From NCBI GenBank assembly GCA_963402885.1, contig OY727102.1, positions 20,584,001 through 20,648,000 on the forward strand: a stretch of DNA of 64,000 nucleotides, in the 5' to 3' direction. Below are positions 57,900-64,000 of this stretch, piece after piece. This DNA is from Antedon bifida. Lineage: Eukaryota > Echinodermata > Crinoidea > Comatulida > Antedonidae. The notes beneath the pieces are model-generated. The model was not told the origin of the DNA and made no database searches. It saw nothing but the letters and a program-made list of their open reading frames with translations. Made by a program: the position numbers and the translations under genes. Every line of letters starts with the position of its first letter. The stretch's first letter is position 1.

Positions 57900-60800
57900 A
57901 TGATAAAGTTATTGATCTTGTCGTTTTTTCTGCTGGGATTTATAGCAGATAGAACGTACTGTACGGGTAAGTCACAAACTGTTACAATCATAGTTTTTTA
58001 ATATTTAAATTTAATAATACATTTAATTCTACATAGGCTAAGGTTGACGACTGCTATTGCGTATTCTATAGTGTAATACCACCATATTTTCCATCGTAAG
58101 AAGGCCATACAGTTTTATCATCGGATAAGCGCCTTGAGCACTGTTGTGAATTTGTGCGCTGTATAAGTCTTATTATTATATAGGAGGATACATCTATGGG
58201 AAAAGTATATCTAGCATTACAATAGATTAGGCTTACTAGACCTATTGTTCCATGATTCAAGTTGTATGAGAGGACTCCTATCGGAAGTACCTCAGGCTTT
58301 TGCTCTCTGGAATCTCATCATCTTAATTTATTGATTGGTTGATTGGTTAATTAATTAATTGATTGATTAATTGATTGATTGATTGACAGAATATCTATTA
58401 ACGCCAGGAGTTAACGGTTTAGTCGTATATGCAACAGTAAACATCTCCACAACTTGGGGTAAACAATATTTTATGAACTTTTTTCTCATGACATTTCTCA
58501 ATATTTGTAGAATAACACATGCATTTTCACCTGAATACGTTTCTAAACCCAAAATTACTTCTTATGGTTAATGTGTGATATTGTTACGACAAGACAGGAT
58601 GTCTAGAGGATAATCTCCACACAAAGGAATGGGTCGCAGCAATAACATTCAATTTTTTAGACAGAAAAGTTTGGTGAACTATTTCCTCATGACATTGTTC
58701 AATATTTGAATAACATTATTTTAATTTTCACCTGAATACGTTTCTAAACATAAAATTGTTCTACTTCGTATGGTTATTGTATGATACTTTACCGACGAGA
58801 CATAATGTCAGGAGGTTGATAATCTCCAGACAAAGGAATTATTCAGTCGCAACAATAACATAGAATGTTCAATTTTAGGGACAGAAATGTTTGGTTTGGT
58901 TTGGACTATTTCCTCATGACATTGTTTAATATTTGAATAACATTATTTGAATTTTCACCTGAATATACGTTTCGAAATTGTTCTACTTCGTCTGGCTAAT
59001 TTGTTATGTCAGGAGGTAAATAATCTCCAGACAAAGGAATTATTTAGTCGCAACAATAATACAGAATGTTTAATTTTAAGGAAAGAAATGTTTGGTTGAC
59101 TATTTCCTCATGACATTGTTCAATATTTGAATTACATCATGTGAAGTTTCACCTGAATACATGTTTAAACCTAAAAGCATACAATGAATTCAATTGGTTG
59201 TCGGATCAATAAACGTATGCTTTATAATAATAATAATAATAATAGGGAAAGACATAAATGGTCATTCTAGGTTTTAATAACAAGATCACTTTCATGAATA
59301 TGAGCTTCTTTTAGATTCTTCCAAATCGAGCTTATAGTACAAAGGTGAAAGGGACTAACTTCCATTTGCAAGAAATGTACGCCATATTGCAAGACCTAAA
59401 TGTCTTCATCCACTCAAAGGAATAAAAACGTTTATGCAAATAAAATCACATTGTTAAAAAAATTAAAAGATATTGTTTATATTTCAGGATATGGTGGCGG
59501 TGGACATGGCGGTGGTGGACATGGCGGTGGTGGACATGGTGGTTGGCATCCTGGCGGTGGACATGGCGGTGGACATGGCGGTTGGCATCCTGGCGGTGGA
59601 CATCATGGCTGGTGGGGTCATGGCAGCGATAGTGGTGGCCATAGCAGTGATAGTAGTGAACATGGCAGTGATAGTGGTGGACAGAGCAGTGATAGTTATG
59701 GCAGTGATAGCGTCCAATCTACTACCTACGAACCAAATGGTAGGTTTTGCTATATTCTTTATACATTTATTGTTTAAGACAGAAAAGAGAGTGATTGTTT
59801 CGTGTGTACCGCTATTGTAATATTCAATTGCACTTTAGATTATTTCATTACTATAATATCCGGGATTAACCCTGGATAATACACACAATCAACTATCTGA
59901 ACCTGTCTGTACTACTTGCAAATAAATAAATGCATGCAGATAAAATAAATCGGTGTAAACAAGCCTAGTCTCTATTATGTAGACGAATTCAAGTGATTCC
60001 TTAATTGTTTGGAAGTTATTCTTGTCCCCATTAAATGCAACCAACCTTGTACACATCACGGTTGTATAACAGTGGAACGGTTAACCTATTGTCTTTGCAT
60101 CAATAATATTATTCGTTTGCCTAAAGAATGACACGACAATTTCTATCTAAGCTCACATAGAGGCCACCAAGGGAAATCTATTTATTTATTTATTCAATTT
60201 CTGCCATATTCAATACATAGAAAAAACAAAAATAAAAGGCAAGGAAAGACCAAACAGGTGCTAAACACAGAAATAAACCAACAAACAAATTACATTCTAC
60301 AATTAAAGCATCTACAAGAAAGCCACCAACTAATACATACGTTTTGAACATCAATATTATTTAAAAAATTAGTATTGAAATCATTTATTATATTATTGTA
60401 TTTTCCTAATTATTTACCAGATAAAATCTAATTAGAAATGGAAATAATAAATACTTATGTGTGACTGTTTTTAACAATTATCAACAAATATAGTGATTTC
60501 CACATCTGTTTGAGTTTTATATGATAATACAATGCAGTTAATATGCTAATCATGTTTACGTATTTAGAAATGGAATGTTCAAGTAACCCGTGTTTACATG
60601 GCCAATGTCTTGAACGATCAGATTCTGGATATGTCTGTTCATGCGAAGATGGTTGGACAGGGGTGAACTGCGAAACATGTACGTATCTCAATTATCAACA
60701 TTAGGCCTAGCTTGTACGGCTTTTCAATCTTCTGATCAGTGGATGTGAGGAGGGCGGGGGTGGAGGTGGTCATACGAACACAAGCAGCCACAAGTGGACA

Positions 60801-63800
60801 TTTAGTCTCTGTGGATTTGTTTTAAGCTAGCTCTGATTTACCATTACAATATAATCTTCTTTTTGTTCAATAGCGACAAATGGGTGTATGTCAGAGCCTT
60901 GCTTAAACGGGGGAACTTGTAATGATCTTGGTAATGATTGCGATTATCGATGTGATTGTCCAGCAGGATTTCAGGGTCAAAATTGCGAATCAGGTACAGT
61001 TTACAGACGTTTTATTTTAATTTATTCTCGAATGAAATAAATGAATTCATAATTGCGACGTAACAATAAACAATTTTATGAAATGTTAACTTCAATGCTT
61101 CGCCAACATCAAACAATGAAAGTAACTCAATTGAATCCTTATCTATATTTGATGCCATCCACCTTGGAAAATTCCTTTTTTTAAACAAATGATGGTTTGA
61201 TTACTCTTGTTGAAATATTGTACATTGTTTTATGTATTCACGTTTTAAAATGTATCCTTCCTCACCAACAGTTTTTTTTCTCGAATTTATAAAATCGTTA
61301 TTGATTCATTTTCTTTCTTTCCAGAAATTGTGGGTTGCGGCCTGACCCCGTGTTTGAATGGTGGAGTTTGTGTAAGCCTCTCACCAGATGGCCTACAGTA
61401 CAGATGTGACTGTTTATATGCGTGGATCGGTACACAATGTGAAACAGGTAACGTATAAGTAAATATTCATAAAAATGAAAATGTATCATCAATATAATAT
61501 GTCCGACAGAAATGTATCCGACAGAAATGTATCTATAAAAGAATAATTCGTGTAATTTTAGACCGAAATGGATGCAACCTAAACCCGTGCTTAAATAGTG
61601 GACAATGTGTTGATATTGTGACTGGAGGATACCAATGTAATTGTATGGACGGTTATTCTGGTGTCAACTGTGAGATCGGTAAGTAATTTTATTATGTTTA
61701 GAACTCTTCAAATTGAGTTAAAGATTTTTTTTCAGTAGGCCTACATGTACCTTTTCTCTCTAATCTAGAAATTGTGGGCTGTGGCCTGACCCCGTGTATG
61801 AATGGTGGAGTTTGTGTAAGTCTCTCACCAGATGGCCTACAGTACAGATGTGACTGTTTATATGCGTGGATTGGTACACATTGTGAAACAGGTAAACACT
61901 TGATGAAAAATAAAAGTAATATTTATAGAAACCAATTTAAACCACTTTGTAGTGATTCAACAAATTGGTTACGTTTTTTCTTCTTAAATTGTTATAATTT
62001 TAGACCGAAATGGATGCAACCTAAACCCGTGCTTAAATAACGGACAATGTGTTGACATTGTGACTGGAGGATACCAATGTAATTGTATGGACGGTTATTC
62101 TGGTGTCAACTGTGAGATCGGTAAGTTAATGTCTTTTCTTTTGAACTCTTCAAATTGAGTTAAAGATTAGGGTTTTTCTGTAAGCCTACATATACTTTTT
62201 CTTTCCAGAAATTGTAGGTTGTGGCCTGACGCCGTGTATGAATGGTGGAGTTTGTGTAAGTCTCTCACCAGATGGCCTACAGTACAGATGTGACTGTTTA
62301 TATGCGTGGATTGGCACACATTGTGAAACAGGTAAATGAAAGAGGACAATATACAGTAGTAGGCCTATATTGAATATTCTTATAAGGATGAATTAAATTG
62401 TTAATGACGGACAGAACTTTATTAAATATTTTCTCAATTCTTAGACCGAGATGGATGCAACCTAAACCCGTGCTTAAATAGTGGACAATGTGTTGATATT
62501 GTGACTGGAGGATACCAATGTAATTGTATGGACGGTTATTCTGGTGTCAACTGTGAGATCGGTAAGAGAATGTCTTTTCTTTTGAACTCTTCAAATTGAG
62601 TTAAAGATTAAGGTTTTTCTGTAAGCCTACATATACTTTTGCTTTCCAGAAATTGTAGGTTGCGGCCTGAACCCGTGTATGAATGGTGGAGTTTGTGTAA
62701 GCCTCTCACCAGATGGCCTACAGTACAGATGTGACTGTTTATATGCGTGGATTGGCACACATTGTGAAACAGGTAAATGAAAGAGGACAATATACAGTAG
62801 TAGGCCTATATTGAATATTCTTATAAGGATGAATTAAATTGTTAATGACGGACAGAACTTTATTAAATATTTTCTCAATTCTTAGACCGAAATGGATGCG
62901 ATCTGAACCCGTGCTTAAATAGTGGACAATGTGTTGACATTGTGACTGGAGGATACCAATGTAATTGTATGGACGGTTATTCTGGTGTCAACTGTGAGAT
63001 CGGTAATTTAATTTCTTTATAATTTGTATTCTTTATAATTGTATTCGTTCATGAGAAGATGTTTACAACCAGAAGATCAGAACGAACTTCTATCTAAAAT
63101 TAGGTGAACAAGATGTAGCCAAAAATAAAGGTGGTGTCAATATTTGAATCGTGTTCTTTACTTAATTCAACAGAGATTTATCGACATGCCAAACTATCGA
63201 TAAATATGTAGAAGCATAATTGATATACTAATACTGCCTTGTGTTTTATAGTGGAAACAGTATGCGACTCAAATCCATGTCTAAACGGACAGTGCTTTAC
63301 AATCTCGGCTGGTAACAGTTATTTCTGTCTCTGTAACGAAGGATGGAAAGGACACAATTGTGAAGAAGGTATTATATTTCTGTTTCACAATTACATTATG
63401 TTTTTCGAGGTGATACTACAATATGATTGAGCTGACGAGGTGGACCCGTAGATGAATTTATTAGGAAGAAAATATATTTGTTAAATGTTGCTCGAAAAGA
63501 AATTGTAATGAAAAATATAATTAGATTTCAATTTCAATCATTAATAAGTTCTTTTGTTTGTTTTTTGTTTTTTTGTTGTTTTTTTTTGCAATAAGGCTTG
63601 TTTTCCAACACTAAATGTGATATATTCAGGTCACAGTAACTTTGACTACTCTTTGTTTTGTTAGACTCTTGGGATGTTCTTTGTCATATTGTTGGTATTT
63701 ATACCAATCTAAGAGCTTGGAGCAGAGTCAATACTGTCAATATTTTTTTTTTAATTAACTCAAAATTTTAATTATTTAGAAATATCCCCTTGTGATAGCA

Positions 63801-63896
63801 ATCCCTGTGTAAATGGAAATTGTGTTTCGAGTTCTTCTTTGGATTCCTATATCTGTAGTTGTTACGATGGATTTACGGGTCATAATTGTAATCAAG
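57900..63896 (+). CDS. His/Gly-rich multi-EGF receptor-like protein, 3' partial
   Basis: Exons: 57900-57966 (signal peptide [16 protein letters not shown]), 59488-59739, 60568-60678, 60874-60993, 61325-61447, 61562-61678, 61769-61891, 62004-62120, 62209-62331, 62445-62561, 62650-62772, 62886-63002, 63252-63368, 63780-63896, continuing past the window. All are in phase 1-1 after the signal exon. The second exon encodes GGGGH and GGWHPGGGH repeats, then a Ser/Asp/Gly part. Twelve EGF exons follow; eight of them are four near-identical doublets (EIVGCGL-type, then [10 protein letters not shown]-type). Each EGF type has a counterpart in the gene at 47900, in a different order (60568 with 52825, 60874 with 53320, 63252 with 52344, 63780 with 51330). 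So the two genes are paralogues, though SRCR domains are absent here. TM and tail are not in the window. Confidence 0.9.
57967..58439. other. first part of intron 1 of the His/Gly-rich EGF gene
   Basis: Contains CGCCTTGAGCACTGTTGTGA and GTGCGCTGTATAAGTCTTAT, a retroposon-like motif, and ends in a TTGATTGATTGATT-type run (58330-58386). No exon seen. Confidence 0.45.
58440..59175 (+). repeat. imperfect tandem repeat, about 200-bp unit, about four copies
   Basis: Blocks ATAATCTCCAGACAAAGGAA, CGCAACAATAACATAGAATG, CTATTTCCTCATGACATTG, TTCAATATTTGAATAACAT and TTTTCACCTGAATACGTTTC recur in the same order. Within intron 1 of the His/Gly-rich EGF gene. Non-coding. Confidence 0.7.
60035..60105 (+). 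pseudogene. decayed EGF exon
   Basis: Reads [21 protein letters not shown], which keeps five Cys of an EGF domain in order, but there is no acceptor directly upstream and no donor; the frame runs into a stop soon after. It lies in the 60-kb intron between the His-rich exon and the first EGF exon now used. Confidence 0.5.
61325..63002 (+). repeat. four tandem copies of an EGF-doublet segment, about 440 bp
   Basis: Doublets 61325-61678, 61769-62120, 62209-62561 and 62650-63002 each hold a 123-nt and a 117-nt EGF exon. The introns are also alike: between copies 3 and 4 the stretches before the second exon (ATGACGGACAGAACTTTATT) and before the first (GTAAGCCTACATATACTTTT) are nearly identical. 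So the last duplication is recent and involved genomic DNA. The single doublet 51569-52016 in the neighbouring gene is the unexpanded form. Confidence 0.9.
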
Positions 63897-64000
63897 GTAA
63901 AGCTGTTTCACGTGTATTAGTTTAGGCAGTTCGCAGCTGAATGTGCAATGTGTGTACATAATAGTTTTATGCAAAATCTTAATTGGTTAAATTTCATTCT

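Noticed and set aside
59484-59717. Thr/Met-rich antisense ORF
   Set aside because: Reverse complement of the His/Gly-rich repeat exon.

Overview
This is animal nuclear DNA, most likely from an echinoderm. Evidence for this: AT-rich sequence, many short phase-1 exons with GT-AG introns, SRCR, EGF, Ig and FN3 receptor domains, frequent TAGGCCTA palindromes, and many MITEs and SINEs including a 5S-rRNA-derived SINE. I cannot name the species. All host genes lie on the + strand.

Layout. 494-4614: the 3' part of a tyrosine kinase gene (kinase domain and C-terminal tail; the 5' part lies outside the window). 4615-7950: no gene seen. 8665-37936: a kinase-less Ig / Cys-rich / FN3 type I receptor. 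Its 3' 14 exons (29089-37936) join in frame; its 5' end is uncertain. Between the probable first half of its N-terminal Ig domain (8971-9061) and the second half (29089-29266) lies about 20 kb of intron made of tandem arrays. One family (9316-9560, 11212-14690, 21737-25980; about 75 units of about 102 bp) carries in each unit a 41-nt segment bounded by good 3' and 5' splice sites and open in all three frames. A second pair of arrays (9690-11200 and 26095-29000) carries an acceptor fused to a donor (CAG|GT), as in recursive splice sites. A young Ty3/gypsy-like LTR retrotransposon (14691-21736, minus orientation, 885-bp LTRs, TSD GTAT, tRNA-Leu PBS, gag and pol) is inserted in the array.

39988-45371: signal peptide, HEXXH metalloprotease domain, Thr-rich stalk, transmembrane exon and short tail. 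47900-56151: complete receptor with three SRCR domains, two acidic Tyr-rich linkers, eight EGF domains, stalk, TM and a tail with an ITAM-like YxxL pair. 57900-63896 and beyond: a paralogue with signal peptide, a His/Gly-rich then Ser/Asp-rich exon, and at least twelve EGF domains, including four near-identical EGF doublets; its 3' end is outside the window.

The last three receptor genes whose 3' ends are in the window share a TM exon (phase 1 to 2, starting G-[IV]-[IV]-A-G) followed by small phase-2 tail exons. Their ectodomains differ completely. I infer a tandem cluster of shuffled type I receptors beside a tyrosine kinase gene. A role in immunity or adhesion is plausible from the domains but is not shown by the sequence.
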